Positions 6,489-16,025 are shown, counted from the stretch's first letter. The stretch is 28,428 nucleotides of DNA from Rubrivivax sp. (GCA_016707445.1 JADJHR010000016.1:1-28428), one strand, 5' to 3'. The notes: generated from the sequence alone by a model not told the origin. Numbers and translations are program-made.

Positions 6489-9400
6489 ATGCGCCTCAAC
6501 CAGATCAAGCTCTCGGGCTTCAAGTCCTTCGCCGAACCCACCACCTTCCAGTTGCCCGGGCAGCGGGTGGGCGTGGTCGGCCCCAACGGCTGCGGCAAGT
6601 CCAACATCATGGATGCCGTGCGCTGGGTGCTGGGCGAAAGCAAGGCCAGCGAGCTGCGCGGCGAGAGCATGCAGGACGTGATCTTCAACGGCAGCGGACA
6701 GCGCAAGCCGGCCAGCCGCGCCAGTGTCGAGCTGGTGTTCAGCAACGAGGACGCGCGCGCCGGCGGTCAGTGGAACGCCTTCGCAGAGATCGCCGTCAAG
6801 CGCGTGCTCACACGTGACGGCAGCAGCAGCTACTTCATCAACAACCAGGTGGTGCGGCGGCGCGACGTGCAGGACGTCTTTCTCGGTACGGGCCTTGGCC
6901 CGCGGGCCTACGCCATCATCGGCCAGGGCACCATCAGCCGCATCATCGAGTCGCGCCCCGAGGAACTGCGCCTGTTCCTGGAAGAGGCTGCCGGCGTCAG
7001 CAAGTACAAAGAGCGACGCCGCGAGACCGAGCACCGGCTGAAGGACACGCGCGAGAACCTGACCCGCGTCGAAGACATCCTGCGCGAGCTGAACACCAAC
7101 CTCGACAAGCTGGAGAAGCAGGCCGAAGTGGCCAGCCATTACCGCGAGCTGCAGGACCAGGGCACGCTGAGGCTGCACCAGCTGTGGTTCCTGAAACAGC
7201 GTGATGCGGCGCAGGAAGAAGAACGCGTGCGCAGCGCCGCCGCGCAGGCCACGATGGCACTGGACGCTCGGCTGGCCGAGCTGCGCCAGGTCGAGCTCGA
7301 ACTCGACAGCGTGCGCCAGGCGCACTACGCTGCCAGCGACGCGCTGCATGCCAAGCAGGGCTGGCTGGCCGAGGCGGCACTCGAGGTCAGCCGGCTCGAA
7401 GAGCGCATCCGCTACGTGGTCGAAGGCCGCCAGCGCGCCCAGGCACGGCTGGCCGACCTGCAGCTGCAGAACGAACAATGGGCTGAGCGCGAACGCAAGG
7501 CCGTGGCTGAACTGGACGACATCGGTGCCCACATCGAGGCGGCCGATGAACAGGCCGCGGTACTGGACGCGCAGGCCGAAGAGCAGGCGGCGCAACTGCC
7601 GCAGGCCGAAGACGCCGTGCGTGCGGCCCAGGGCCACGCCAATGAGCAGCGGCACAGCGTGACGCAGGTGCAGCAGCAGATCCAGGTGCTGGCCGCCGAC
7701 AGCCGCAGCGTGGACGAGCAATCGCGCCAGCTGCGTGCGCGGCGCGAGCGCCTGGGCGGCGAGCGCCAGGGCCTGCAGGCACCCGATGCCGGCCGTTTGC
7801 TGCAACTGCGCCAGCAGCACGACGCAGCGGCCGAGCTGCAGGCCAGCAGCGACGCCAGGCTGGACGAACTGAACGCCCAGGTTCCGACGCTGGACGAACA
7901 GCGGCGCGAGGCGCAGGCGGCGGTCAGCCAGCAAGGTTCCCGCCTGGCCGACCTGGCGGCACGGCTGGACGCTCTGCGCGCCCTGCAGGAAAAGGTGCAG
8001 ACCGAGGGCAAGCTCAAACCCTGGCTGGCCAAACACGGCCTGGAAGGCCTGAACGGGCTGTGGACACAGGTGCACATCGAGTCCGGCTGGGAATCGGCGC
8101 TGGAGTCGGCGCTGCGCGAGCGGCTCAACGCGCTGTCGGTCGGCCGGCTCGACATCGTGCGCGCCTTTGCCACCGATGCGCCCCCAGCAAAGCTGGCCTT
8201 CTATTCGCTACCCGGTGCAGCCATCGCCAGCACGCACCACAGGCTGCAGCGGCTGAGCGACAAGCTGCGACTGTCCGACGCCGGTTTGAAGGCCCTGCTG
8301 GGCGATTGGCTGGAAGGGGTCTACTGCGCCGACAGCCTGGACGATGCGCTGGCGGCCCGCGACCAGCTGACGCACGGCGAAGTGGTGATGACACGCGAGG
8401 GCCATGCGGTGTCGCAGTTCGCGGTCAGTTTCTACGCGCCCGATACCGAACAGGCCGGCATGCTGGCGCGGGCGCAGGAGATCGAGAACCTGGACCGCCA
8501 GCACCGCGCGCAGGCGCTGATCGCCGATGAATCGCGCAGTGCTGCGGTGCGTGTCGAGGCCGCGTACACCGACGCATCACAGCGGCTGGCCGGTGCGCGG
8601 CGCGAAGCCAGCGAGGCGCAGACGCGCGCGCACCAGCTGCAGGTGGAACTGCTGCGCCTGACGCAGCAGGCCGAGGCCAGCAACGCGCGCCGCAGCCAGC
8701 TCGAAGACGAGCTGGCCGAGATCGATGCGCAGCAAGAGGGCCTGGACGAGCGGCGCGCACTGGGTGAAGCCCGCTTCGAGGAGCTGGACCTGCAGCTGGC
8801 GCATGCGCAGGAGCGCCACGCCGAGTTGGAAGACAGCGTGATCGGCGCCGAGCGCCAGCTGGCCGACGCCCGCGAGCAGCAGCGTGCGCTGGAGCGCCAG
8901 GCGCAGGAGGCACGCTTCCAGGCGCGCGCGCTGGCCGCGCGCCGCGACGAACTGCAACGCGCCGTCGAGACGGCGAACAGCCAGATGCAGAGCAACCTGC
9001 AGGCCGGCGAGCAGCTCGAAATGGAACTGGGCTCGTTCAACGACGCCGCCGCGCAGGCCGGCTTGCAGACGGCGCTGGCGCTCAAGCTCGAGCGTGAGCA
9101 GGTGCTGGCCGCCACGCGCAGCGAATACGACGACCTGAGCGCCAAGCTTCGCGCCGGCGAAGAGCAGCGCCTGAGCTTCGAACGCAGTCTGGACCCGCTG
9201 CGCGAGCAGATCACGAAGCTGCAGCTCGAGCTGCAGGCTGCGCAGCTGGGCGGCGCGCAGTACCTCGAACAGCTGAACGCGGCCGGCGCCGACCTGGACG
9301 CGCTGGCGCAATCGGTTGAATCCGGTGCTGTCAAGCTGTGGGGTCTGCAGACCGAGATCGACCGCATCCAGAAGGACATTGCGGCGCTGGGAGCGGTGAA

Positions 9401-10007
9401 TCTGGCTGCGCTCGACGAGCTGACGCAGTCGCGCGAGCGCAAGACCTTTCTCGATGCGCAGAACGCCGACCTGCTGGAAGCGATCCGCACGCTGGAAGAC
9501 GCGATCCACAAGATCGATCTCGAAACGCGCGAGCTGCTGGCGCAGACCTTCAACCAGGTCAACGAACATTTCGGCCGCATGTTCCCCAGCCTGTTCGGCG
9601 GCGGCAATGCCCGGCTGGTGATGACCGGCGACGAGATCCTGGACGCCGGCGTGCAGGTGATGGCACAGCCGCCGGGCAAGAAGAACAGCACCATCCACCT
9701 GCTGTCGGGCGGCGAGAAGGCGCTGACCGCGATCGCGCTGGTGTTCGCGATCTTCCTGCTCAACCCGGCGCCGTTCTGCCTGCTCGACGAAGTCGATGCA
9801 CCGTTGGACGACGCCAACACCGAGCGCTATTCGAAACTCGTACGCGAGATGTCGAACAAGGGCACGCAGTTCCTGTTCATCAGCCACAACAAGATCGCGA
9901 TGGAGATGGCCGAGCAGCTGATCGGCGTGACGATGCAGGAGCAGGGCGTCTCGCGCATCGTCGCCGTCGACATGGAAGCGGCGATCGGCTTGGCCGAAGC
10001 GGCCTGA
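6489..10007 (+). CDS. smc: Chromosome segregation/condensation ATPase SMC
   Basis: A 1172-residue SMC protein, full family length, the core of the SMC-ScpAB condensin-like complex that organises and segregates the chromosome. The N-terminal half-ATPase carries Walker A GPNGCGKS (31-38). It is followed by long Ala/Gln/Glu/Arg-rich coiled coils, a hinge at roughly 505-650 flanked by coiled coil, and a C-terminal half-ATPase with ABC signature LSGGEKAL (from residue 1072), Walker B CLLDEVDAP (Asp1100, Glu1101) and the switch-histidine region FISHNK. I start at ATG 6489 (MRLNQIKLSGFKSF), the conserved N-terminus; a TTG two codons upstream is less likely. zipA begins five bases after the stop, giving the smc-zipA-ligA order common in Burkholderiales. 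Confidence 0.97.
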   Translation: MRLNQIKLSGFKSFAEPTTFQLPGQRVGVVGPNGCGKSNIMDAVRWVLGESKASELRGESMQDVIFNGSGQRKPASRASVELVFSNEDARAGGQWNAFAEIAVKRVLTRDGSSSYFINNQVVRRRDVQDVFLGTGLGPRAYAIIGQGTISRIIESRPEELRLFLEEAAGVSKYKERRRETEHRLKDTRENLTRVEDILRELNTNLDKLEKQAEVASHYRELQDQGTLRLHQLWFLKQRDAAQEEERVRSAAAQATMALDARLAELRQVELELDSVRQAHYAASDALHAKQGWLAEAALEVSRLEERIRYVVEGRQRAQARLADLQLQNEQWAERERKAVAELDDIGAHIEAADEQAAVLDAQAEEQAAQLPQAEDAVRAAQGHANEQRHSVTQVQQQIQVLAADSRSVDEQSRQLRARRERLGGERQGLQAPDAGRLLQLRQQHDAAAELQASSDARLDELNAQVPTLDEQRREAQAAVSQQGSRLADLAARLDALRALQEKVQTEGKLKPWLAKHGLEGLNGLWTQVHIESGWESALESALRERLNALSVGRLDIVRAFATDAPPAKLAFYSLPGAAIASTHHRLQRLSDKLRLSDAGLKALLGDWLEGVYCADSLDDALAARDQLTHGEVVMTREGHAVSQFAVSFYAPDTEQAGMLARAQEIENLDRQHRAQALIADESRSAAVRVEAAYTDASQRLAGARREASEAQTRAHQLQVELLRLTQQAEASNARRSQLEDELAEIDAQQEGLDERRALGEARFEELDLQLAHAQERHAELEDSVIGAERQLADAREQQRALERQAQEARFQARALAARRDELQRAVETANSQMQSNLQAGEQLEMELGSFNDAAAQAGLQTALALKLEREQVLAATRSEYDDLSAKLRAGEEQRLSFERSLDPLREQITKLQLELQAAQLGGAQYLEQLNAAGADLDALAQSVESGAVKLWGLQTEIDRIQKDIAALGAVNLAALDELTQSRERKTFLDAQNADLLEAIRTLEDAIHKIDLETRELLAQTFNQVNEHFGRMFPSLFGGGNARLVMTGDEILDAGVQVMAQPPGKKNSTIHLLSGGEKALTAIALVFAIFLLNPAPFCLLDEVDAPLDDANTERYSKLVREMSNKGTQFLFISHNKIAMEMAEQLIGVTMQEQGVSRIVAVDMEAAIGLAEAA

Positions 10008-10012
10008 TTTCG

Positions 10013-11058
10013 ATGGTGAACATCACGCTCGGCAACGCACTGGCCCTGTTCGGCGCCGCTGTCGTGCTGCTGATCGCCCTGCATGGCTGGTGGTCGGCAA
10101 GACGCGCGTCGCCGCGACAGCCGGCCACCGGTGCCGGCGCCGACGCGGAGCGGGTCGAGCCCGGGTTCGAACCCACCACGACCGATGCACCGGCAAGCGA
10201 CGACGCGCCCGAGATTCGCAGCCCGTCGCTGCGACCACCGCTGCGGCTGGACGCGCTGATCGACGCGCTGGTGGCGCTGCCGCTCGAGTCTCCCGTCAGC
10301 GGCGAATTCGTGCTGTCGCACCTGCCGCCGTCGCGCCGTGCCGGCACCAAGGTGTTCCTGATCGAAGGCCTGGACAGCGAAACCGGGCAATGGGAGTCAC
10401 CGGCAGCCGGCCATCGCTACAGCGAGCTCCAGGCCGGCGTGCAGCTGGCCAGCCGCAGCGGTGCACTCAACGAGATCGAGTATTCGGAATTCGTGCAGAA
10501 GGTGCAGGCCTTCGCCGACGCCGTCGGCGCCGTGCCCGACTTCCCCGACATGCTGGACGTGGTGGCACGCGCACGTGAGCTCGACACCTTTGCCGGTCCG
10601 CTGGATGCGGTGCTCACGGTCACGCTGCGCGCCAACAACGTGGCCTGGTCGGTGGGCTACGTGCAGCAGTGCGCCGCGCGGCTGGGCTTCGTGGCCGGCT
10701 CGGTGCCAGGCCGCCTGGTGCTGCCGGCGGCCGAGGAGGGCGCACCGTCGCTGCTGGCGCTGGCCTTCGACTCACAGGCGGCACTGGCGGACGAACCTCA
10801 GGCGTCGGCCTTGCGCGAATGCACGCTGAGCCTGGACGTGCCGCAATCAGAGGAGAAGGCCGAGCCCTTCCCGGCCTGGCACAACGCCGCGCGCACGCTG
10901 CCGACGACATGGACGCCGAACTGGTCGACGACCAGGGCCAGGCCGTCACGCTGCATGCCTTTGCCGCCATCGGCACCGAGCTGCAGACCATCTACCGCGC
11001 GCTGGAAGCGCGCGACCTGGGCGCCGGCACGGCTGCGGCGCGACGCTTGTTCAGTTGA
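10013..11058 (+). pseudogene. zipA: Cell-division protein ZipA homologue, frameshifted near its C-terminus
   Basis: ZipA anchors FtsZ filaments to the inner membrane. The frame from ATG 10013 (MVNITLGNALALF) has an N-terminal membrane segment (about residues 5-25), a short polar linker rich in Pro/Ala/Thr, and a C-terminal FtsZ-binding-like domain (from about residue 85). Position between smc and ligA supports the call. At about 10899-10902 the coding signal moves to another frame: ...WHNAARTL in the first frame continues as DDMDAELVDDQ and ends with GTAAARRLFS at TGA 11056, directly before ligA. One missing base (CTGCC where CTGGCC would restore frame) explains it. As written, the frame instead reads into ligA until 11413 and loses about 52 native residues. 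This is either a true mutation or a sequence error. Confidence 0.8.
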
Positions 11059-13101
11059 ATGGACCCGGCACTGCGTGCTGCCGACCTGCGTGCGCTGCTG
11101 CATCAGCACGCGCACCGTTACTACGTGCTCGACGATCCGCAGATTCCTGATGCCGAGTACGACCGCCTGTTTCAGGAACTGCAGGCACTGGAAGACGCCC
11201 ACCCCGCGCTGCGCACGGCCGACAGCCCCACCCAGCGCGTGCTGGGGCGCGTGCTTGACGGCTTCGTGCCGGTGCGCCACCAGGTGCCCATGCTCAGCAT
11301 CCGCACCGAGACCGACACCACAGCCGCGGGCGCCGAGGCTTTCGATGCACGCGTGCGGCGTGAACTCGAGCTACCCACCGATGCACCGGCTCTGGCCTAT
11401 GCCTGCGAGCTGAAGTTCGACGGTCTGGCGATCGGCCTGCGTTACGAGCAGGGCGTGCTGGTGCAGGCGGCCACGCGCGGTGACGGCGAGACCGGTGAAG
11501 ACGTGACGCAGAACATCCGCACGATCGGCCAGATTCCGCTGCGCCTGCAGGGCAAAGCACCGCCGGTGCTGGAGGTGCGCGGCGAGGTCTACATGCGGCG
11601 TGACCACTTCGAGCACCTGAACGAGCGTCAGCGCGAGAAGGGCGAGAAGACCTACATCAACCCGCGCAACACCGCCGCCGGGGCGGTGCGCCAGCTCGAT
11701 CCGGCCATTACCGCCGAGCGCCCGCTGTCGTTCTTTGCCTATGGTCTGGGCGACGTGCAGGGCTGGGCGCGGCCGGCGACGCACAGCGCCACGCTGGACG
11801 CGCTGGCTGACTTCGGGCTGCCGGTGTGCGCCGACCGTGCGGTGGTCGAAGGCGCTGCGGGGTTGGTCGATTTCCACCGTCGCATGGGTGACAAGCGCGA
11901 CGCCTTGCCGTTCGACATCGACGGCGTGGTCTACAAGGTCGACCGCATCGAACTGCAGCAGCGTCTGGGCTTCGTCACCCGCGAGCCGCGCTGGGCGGTG
12001 GCGCACAAGTACCCGGCACAAGAGCAGCTGACGCTGCTGCGCGGCATCGAGGTGCAGGTGGGACGCACCGGCAAGATCACGCCGGTGGCCAAGCTCGAGC
12101 CGGTGTTCGTTGGCGGCACCACGGTCAGCAATGCCACGCTGCACAACCTGTTCGAGCTGCGCCGCAAGGGCGTGCGGGTCGGCGACCAGGTGATCGTGCG
12201 CCGCGCCGGCGACGTGATCCCCGAGGTGGTGGGCCGCGTGCCCGGCGCGCGGCCGGTCTATGTGCCCAACTTCCGCATGCCCACGGTCTGCCCGGTGTGT
12301 GGCAGCCAGGTGCTGCGTGAAAAGGGCGGCATCGACCATCGCTGCACCGGCGGCCTGTTCTGCGCCGCGCAGCGCAAGCAGGCGCTGCTGCACTTTGCCG
12401 GCCGCCGCGCGATGGACATCGAAGGCCTGGGCGACAAGCTGGTCGACCAGCTGGTCGACGGCGGCCTCATCCGTACGCTGCCCGAGCTGTACACGCTGGG
12501 CCTGGCCAAGCTGGCGGCGCTGGACCGCATGGCCGACAAGAGTGCGGCCAATCTGCTCGCGGCGCTGGACAAGAGCCGGCAGACGACGCTGGCGCGCTTT
12601 CTGTACAGCCTGGGCATTCGTCAAGTCGGCGAAGCCACGGCCAAGGATCTGGCACGGCACTTCGGCGCGCTGGATCGCGTGATGGATGCCAGCCTCGACC
12701 AGCTTCAGCAGGTGGTCGACGTCGGCCCGGTGGTGGCGCAAAGCATCCGCCATTTCTTCGAGCAGCCGCACAACCGCGAGGTCGTCGAACAGCTGCGCGC
12801 TGCCGGTGTGCACTGGGACGAGCACGAAGGCAGCGACATCGCGAACACGCCGCAACCGCTGGCCGGGCAGACCCTGGTGCTGACCGGAACGCTGCCGACG
12901 CTGACGCGCGATCAGGCCAAGGCGCTGATCGAGTCAGCCGGAGGCAAGGTGGCAGGGTCGGTGTCGAAGAAGACGCAGCATGTGGTGGCTGGCGCCGAGG
13001 CCGGCAGCAAGCTCGACCGGGCGCGCGAACTGGGCGTCAATGTGCTTGACGAGGCCGGGCTGCTGGCATTGCTGCAGCCCGCGCCGGATGACACTCACTG
13101 A
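11059..13101 (+). CDS. ligA: NAD+-dependent DNA ligase
   Basis: LigA seals nicks in replication and repair using NAD+. The 680-residue protein has the full domain set. The N-terminal Ia domain includes HRYYVLDDPQIPDAEYD. The adenylation domain has the AMP-accepting lysine in CELKFDG (Lys119). An OB-fold domain follows, then a four-cysteine zinc finger (Cys411, Cys414, Cys429, Cys435, in CPVCG and CTGGLFC), helix-hairpin-helix repeats (about 450-590) and a C-terminal BRCT domain (about 600-678, LAGQTLVLTGTLPTLTRDQA). The ATG follows the zipA stop with no gap (TGAATG), indicating translational coupling. Confidence 0.97.
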   Translation: MDPALRAADLRALLHQHAHRYYVLDDPQIPDAEYDRLFQELQALEDAHPALRTADSPTQRVLGRVLDGFVPVRHQVPMLSIRTETDTTAAGAEAFDARVRRELELPTDAPALAYACELKFDGLAIGLRYEQGVLVQAATRGDGETGEDVTQNIRTIGQIPLRLQGKAPPVLEVRGEVYMRRDHFEHLNERQREKGEKTYINPRNTAAGAVRQLDPAITAERPLSFFAYGLGDVQGWARPATHSATLDALADFGLPVCADRAVVEGAAGLVDFHRRMGDKRDALPFDIDGVVYKVDRIELQQRLGFVTREPRWAVAHKYPAQEQLTLLRGIEVQVGRTGKITPVAKLEPVFVGGTTVSNATLHNLFELRRKGVRVGDQVIVRRAGDVIPEVVGRVPGARPVYVPNFRMPTVCPVCGSQVLREKGGIDHRCTGGLFCAAQRKQALLHFAGRRAMDIEGLGDKLVDQLVDGGLIRTLPELYTLGLAKLAALDRMADKSAANLLAALDKSRQTTLARFLYSLGIRQVGEATAKDLARHFGALDRVMDASLDQLQQVVDVGPVVAQSIRHFFEQPHNREVVEQLRAAGVHWDEHEGSDIANTPQPLAGQTLVLTGTLPTLTRDQAKALIESAGGKVAGSVSKKTQHVVAGAEAGSKLDRARELGVNVLDEAGLLALLQPAPDDTH

Positions 13102-13118
13102 ACCCTGGGAGCCCGACC

Positions 13119-13655
13119 TTGGCGATCCGAGAAATCCTGAAGATGGGCGATGCCCGCTTGCTGCGCGTGGCGCAGCCGGTTCAGTCCTTCGGCACGCCCG
13201 AGCTGCTGGCTCTGGTCGACGACCTGCACGACACGATGATTTCGGCGCGCGGAGCCGGCCTGGCGGCGCCGCAGATCGGCGTCGATCTGCAGGTGGTGCT
13301 GTTCGGCTTCGAGCACAACCAGCGCTACCCCGATGCGCCGCCGGTGCCGCGCACGGTGCTGGTGAACCCGGTGATCATGCCCTTGTCCGATCGGCTGGAA
13401 GACGGTTGGGAAGGCTGCTTGTCGGTGCCCGGCCTGCGCGGCGTGGTGCCACGCTGGTCACGCATCCGCTACTGTGGCGTCGACGAACAAGGCCGGCCGA
13501 TCGAGCGCGAGGCCGAAGGCTTTCACGCCCGCGTGGTGCAGCATGAATGTGACCACCTGATCGGCCGCCTGTACCCGACCCGCATGCTCGACCTGACGCA
13601 GCTGGGTTTCACCAGCGTGCTGTTTCCAGAGCTCGATCCGAACGCTGACGAGTGA
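13119..13655 (+). CDS. def: Peptide deformylase
   Basis: Removes the formyl group from N-terminal methionine of new proteins; a ferrous/zinc metallohydrolase. All three family motifs are present: GAGLAAPQIG (45-54), EGCLSVP (98-104, metal ligand Cys100) and HECDH (142-146, ligands His142 and His146 with catalytic Glu143). At 178 residues the length is normal. The start is TTG at 13119, giving MAIREILKMGD, the usual N-terminus; GGGAG lies eight bases upstream. The gene is 17 bases after ligA and converges on tesA with only 10 bases between the stops. Burkholderiales often carry another def copy, so this may be one of several. Confidence 0.95.
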   Translation: MAIREILKMGDARLLRVAQPVQSFGTPELLALVDDLHDTMISARGAGLAAPQIGVDLQVVLFGFEHNQRYPDAPPVPRTVLVNPVIMPLSDRLEDGWEGCLSVPGLRGVVPRWSRIRYCGVDEQGRPIEREAEGFHARVVQHECDHLIGRLYPTRMLDLTQLGFTSVLFPELDPNADE

Positions 13656-13665
13656 GCAGCAGCGC

Positions 13666-14340
13666 TCATCGAAGTAGCGGCTTCAAGGTAGGCCAGACAT
13701 TGGCCAGCATGCGCGGATGCGCTTCGGCCCTGGGATGGATGCGGTCGGACTGGAACAGCGCCACCGGGTCGGGCGCGTCGGCCACGCCGGCCAGCAGGAA
13801 GGGCACCAGCGCCGCTTTCTCGTTGCGCGCCACGTTGACGAACACGCGGGCGAAGTCCTCGACGTACTGGCGACCGTAGTTGGGCGGCACCTGCATGCCC
13901 AGCAGCAAGACCTTGGCGCCTGCGGCCCGCGCCTGACGCGTCATGGTGACCAGATTCTGCTCAGTACCGGTCAGGGGCAGGCCGCGCAGCGCGTCGTTGC
14001 CGCCAAGCTCAATCACGACCACGGCGGGTCGGTGCGCCTTCAGCAGGGCCGGCAAGCGTGAACGCCCGCCCGAGGTGGTGTCGCCGCTGACACTGGCGTT
14101 GACGACCTCATCGTTCAGGCCCTCGGACTTGATGCGCTGGGCCAGCAGGGCGACCCAGCCCTGGCCGCGTTCCAGCCCATACTCGGCCGACAGGCTGTCA
14201 CCCACCACCAGCACAGTGCGCGGCGCAGCAGGGTGCTGCGCCGCCAACGGCCCTGCCGCAGCGACGGCCAGGACCAGCAGGCTACAGTCCCGCAGGCAGC
14301 GCCGCCGGCTGACATGCCCCGTGCAATCACGACTCCCCAT
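13666..14340 (-). CDS. tesA: Arylesterase / acyl-CoA thioesterase I family SGNH hydrolase, exported
   Basis: A GDSL/SGNH hydrolase of 224 residues, close to E. coli TesA (thioesterase I/protease I/lysophospholipase L1). Block I is GDSLS (Ser49 nucleophile), block III has GGND, and block V is DRIHP with the catalytic Asp and His near the C-terminus. A signal peptide is visible (LLVLAVAAAGPLAAQ), so the enzyme is probably periplasmic and hydrolyses thioesters or esters. The ATG at 14340 overlaps the divergent ABC-ATPase ATG in one CATG; ATG 14349 and 14346 are longer alternatives inside that neighbour. The tesA-ATPase divergent pair resembles E. coli tesA-ybbA. Confidence 0.9.
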   Translation of the reverse strand: MGSRDCTGHVSRRRCLRDCSLLVLAVAAAGPLAAQHPAAPRTVLVVGDSLSAEYGLERGQGWVALLAQRIKSEGLNDEVVNASVSGDTTSGGRSRLPALLKAHRPAVVVIELGGNDALRGLPLTGTEQNLVTMTRQARAAGAKVLLLGMQVPPNYGRQYVEDFARVFVNVARNEKAALVPFLLAGVADAPDPVALFQSDRIHPRAEAHPRMLANVWPTLKPLLR

Positions 14341-15007
14341 GCCCATCATCTCGGTTCAAGACCTCTGCAAACAAGTGGCTGACGCCACCGGTGTGCTGAC
14401 CATTCTCCATGACATCTCTTTCGACCTGGCCGAACGGGAATCGGTGGCCATCGTCGGCGCCTCGGGGTCGGGCAAGAGCACCTTGCTGTCGATCCTGGCC
14501 GGCCTGGACGTGCCCAGTTCGGGGCGTGTGACGGTGGCCGGACACGACCTGTTCGCACTGGGCGAAGACGAACGGGCCGCGCTGCGCGCGCAGCAGATGG
14601 GCTTCGTGTTCCAGAGCTTTCAATTATTGGCGCATCTGACCGCGCTGGAAAACGTGATGCTGCCGCTGGAACTGATGGGTCGGCGTGATGCGCGCAGCCA
14701 GGCCACCGAGATGCTGCAGCGTGTGGGTCTGGGCGAGCGCCTGGGCCACTATCCACGTGTGCTGTCGGGGGGTGAGCAGCAGCGCGTGGCGCTGGCGCGG
14801 GCGTTTGTCGTCAGGCCGGCCGTGCTGCTGGCCGACGAGCCCACCGGCAGCCTCGATTTCGCCACCGGCGAAAAGGTGATGGAGCTGATGTTCGCGATGA
14901 ACCGCGAAGCCGGCACAACCCTGGTGCTGGTCACGCACGACCCGCAGATTGCCACCCGCTGCGACCGCCAGCTGCGCATCGAGGCCGGCCGGCTGGTTGA
15001 AGGCTGA
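14339..15007 (+). CDS. LolD/YbbA-type ABC transporter ATP-binding protein
   Basis: A 222-residue ABC ATPase of the MacB/LolD/YbbA group. Motifs: Walker A GASGSGKST, Q-loop FQSFQLLAHLTALENV, signature LSGGEQQRVALARA, Walker B VLLADEPTGSLD and switch histidine in LVTHD. This group works with permeases of the FtsX/MacB type in lipoprotein or envelope handling. No permease gene follows: the next gene, ygfZ, is convergent with a 3-bp gap. It is therefore an orphan ATPase in this window, in contrast to E. coli ybbA-ybbP, although the divergent tesA partner is conserved. I chose ATG 14339 (MPIISVQDLCKQVAD) because upstream in-frame sequence lies within tesA antisense. Confidence 0.9.
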   Translation: MPIISVQDLCKQVADATGVLTILHDISFDLAERESVAIVGASGSGKSTLLSILAGLDVPSSGRVTVAGHDLFALGEDERAALRAQQMGFVFQSFQLLAHLTALENVMLPLELMGRRDARSQATEMLQRVGLGERLGHYPRVLSGGEQQRVALARAFVVRPAVLLADEPTGSLDFATGEKVMELMFAMNREAGTTLVLVTHDPQIATRCDRQLRIEAGRLVEG

Positions 15008-15010
15008 GTT

Positions 15011-16000
15011 TCAGACGCTTTCCAGCGGCACCGGGTAGGGCAGGTCTTGCGGGTGCAGCACGGGCCCCTGCGCGCTGCCCAGGTGCAGGCTGCCGCTGCC
15101 CAGCGCCTGCAGCTTCAGCTCGGCCAAGCCATCGAAACGGCCCTGGCCCAGGCTGCCGGCCAGCACCACCATGCCCGCGGGCTGGTCGGGGTCGGCGCTG
15201 TGAAAGATCTCCTGCGCCGGTTGCATCTCGGCGTCGGCGGCGACCGCGAACGCTCGGCGCTTGAGCGTGCCGCGGTACTGGCTGCGCGCCACCACTTCCT
15301 GGCCCGGGTAGCAGCCCTTCTGGAAGTCCACGCCGCCGACGAACTCGAGGTTGATCATCTGCGGCACGAACTGCTCCTGCGTTGCCGCGACGATGCGCGG
15401 CACGCCACTGCGCGCCTCCAGCGCCAGCCAGGCCGCCGGATCGAGTACCGGGCCCACCGGAGCGACTGCGGTCAACGGCGCGCAGACCAGGCAGCGCGGT
15501 ACGGGCAGGCCGTCGACCAGCGCATCGGGCAGGCGCAGCACCGTCTGATCACCGTCGGCCTTGGCCAGTTGCCAGGCCGAGATCGTGCTGTCGCCCAGGG
15601 CTTGAACGGCCGTTGGGCCGACCGCGCCCCACAACACCAGCTCGGCCGACGCGTCGCTGAGCTTGCACTGGGCTCGCAGCACATACATCGACAGCCGCTT
15701 CAGCACAGCCGGCAGCAGGTCGGCGCTGCAGGCCAGCAGCAGTTGGTCATCGGCCTGCGGCCAGACGACGAAGCTGGCCAGCAAGCGCCCCTTGGGCGAA
15801 CAGTAGCCGGCCAGCCGCGCCTGGCCGGGCGGCAGGTGCAACACGTCCTGTGTCAGCTGGCCTTGCAGAAAGCTGCGGGCATCGGCACCGGCCGCGCGGA
15901 TCAGGCCCCAGTCGTGCAGGCGCAGCACACCATCGACAAGGGCTGACCCTGGAGCAGCAGGCCGTTCGGGCTGGGGCGCGTGGGCATCAAGGTTCGGCAT
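15011..16000 (-). CDS. ygfZ: YgfZ/GcvT-family folate-binding protein (iron-sulfur cluster maintenance)
   Basis: YgfZ is a cytosolic tetrahydrofolate-dependent protein related to aminomethyltransferase GcvT. It helps maintain some Fe-S enzymes, including the tRNA methylthiotransferase MiaB. The family signature KGCYPGQEVVAR is present, with the essential Cys at about residue 230, and the N-terminal part has FLQGQLTQDV and the following GYCSPKGR. The protein is 329 residues from ATG 16000, slightly long for the family because of a Pro-rich N-terminus; ATG 16003 is equally possible. The longer in-frame extension upstream overlaps mltG and is rejected. It is divergent from mltG. Confidence 0.92.
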   Translation of the reverse strand: MPNLDAHAPQPERPAAPGSALVDGVLRLHDWGLIRAAGADARSFLQGQLTQDVLHLPPGQARLAGYCSPKGRLLASFVVWPQADDQLLLACSADLLPAVLKRLSMYVLRAQCKLSDASAELVLWGAVGPTAVQALGDSTISAWQLAKADGDQTVLRLPDALVDGLPVPRCLVCAPLTAVAPVGPVLDPAAWLALEARSGVPRIVAATQEQFVPQMINLEFVGGVDFQKGCYPGQEVVARSQYRGTLKRRAFAVAADAEMQPAQEIFHSADPDQPAGMVVLAGSLGQGRFDGLAELKLQALGSGSLHLGSAQGPVLHPQDLPYPVPLESV

Positions 16001-16025
16001 CATGCGGCCATTATCATCAGCACCC

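Noticed and set aside
6225..8075. 616-codon open frame on the minus strand opposite smc
   Set aside because: It is antisense to the conserved N-terminal half of smc, shows repetitive Leu/Gln/Ala composition without motifs, and has no credible start signal.
8432..9820. Serine- and arginine-rich 462-codon frame on the minus strand opposite smc
   Set aside because: Its Ser/Arg/Cys richness is the expected reverse reading of smc coiled-coil codons.
9338..11413. Apparent 691-codon plus-strand protein spanning the end of smc, zipA and the start of ligA
   Set aside because: Only the middle part (from 10013 to about 10900) is real ZipA sequence; the ends are out-of-frame readings of smc and ligA, exposed because of the zipA frameshift.
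11371..12855. 494-codon open frame on the minus strand opposite ligA
   Set aside because: His/Asp/Arg/Gln-rich mirror of ligA coding sequence, no domain, no ribosome-binding site.
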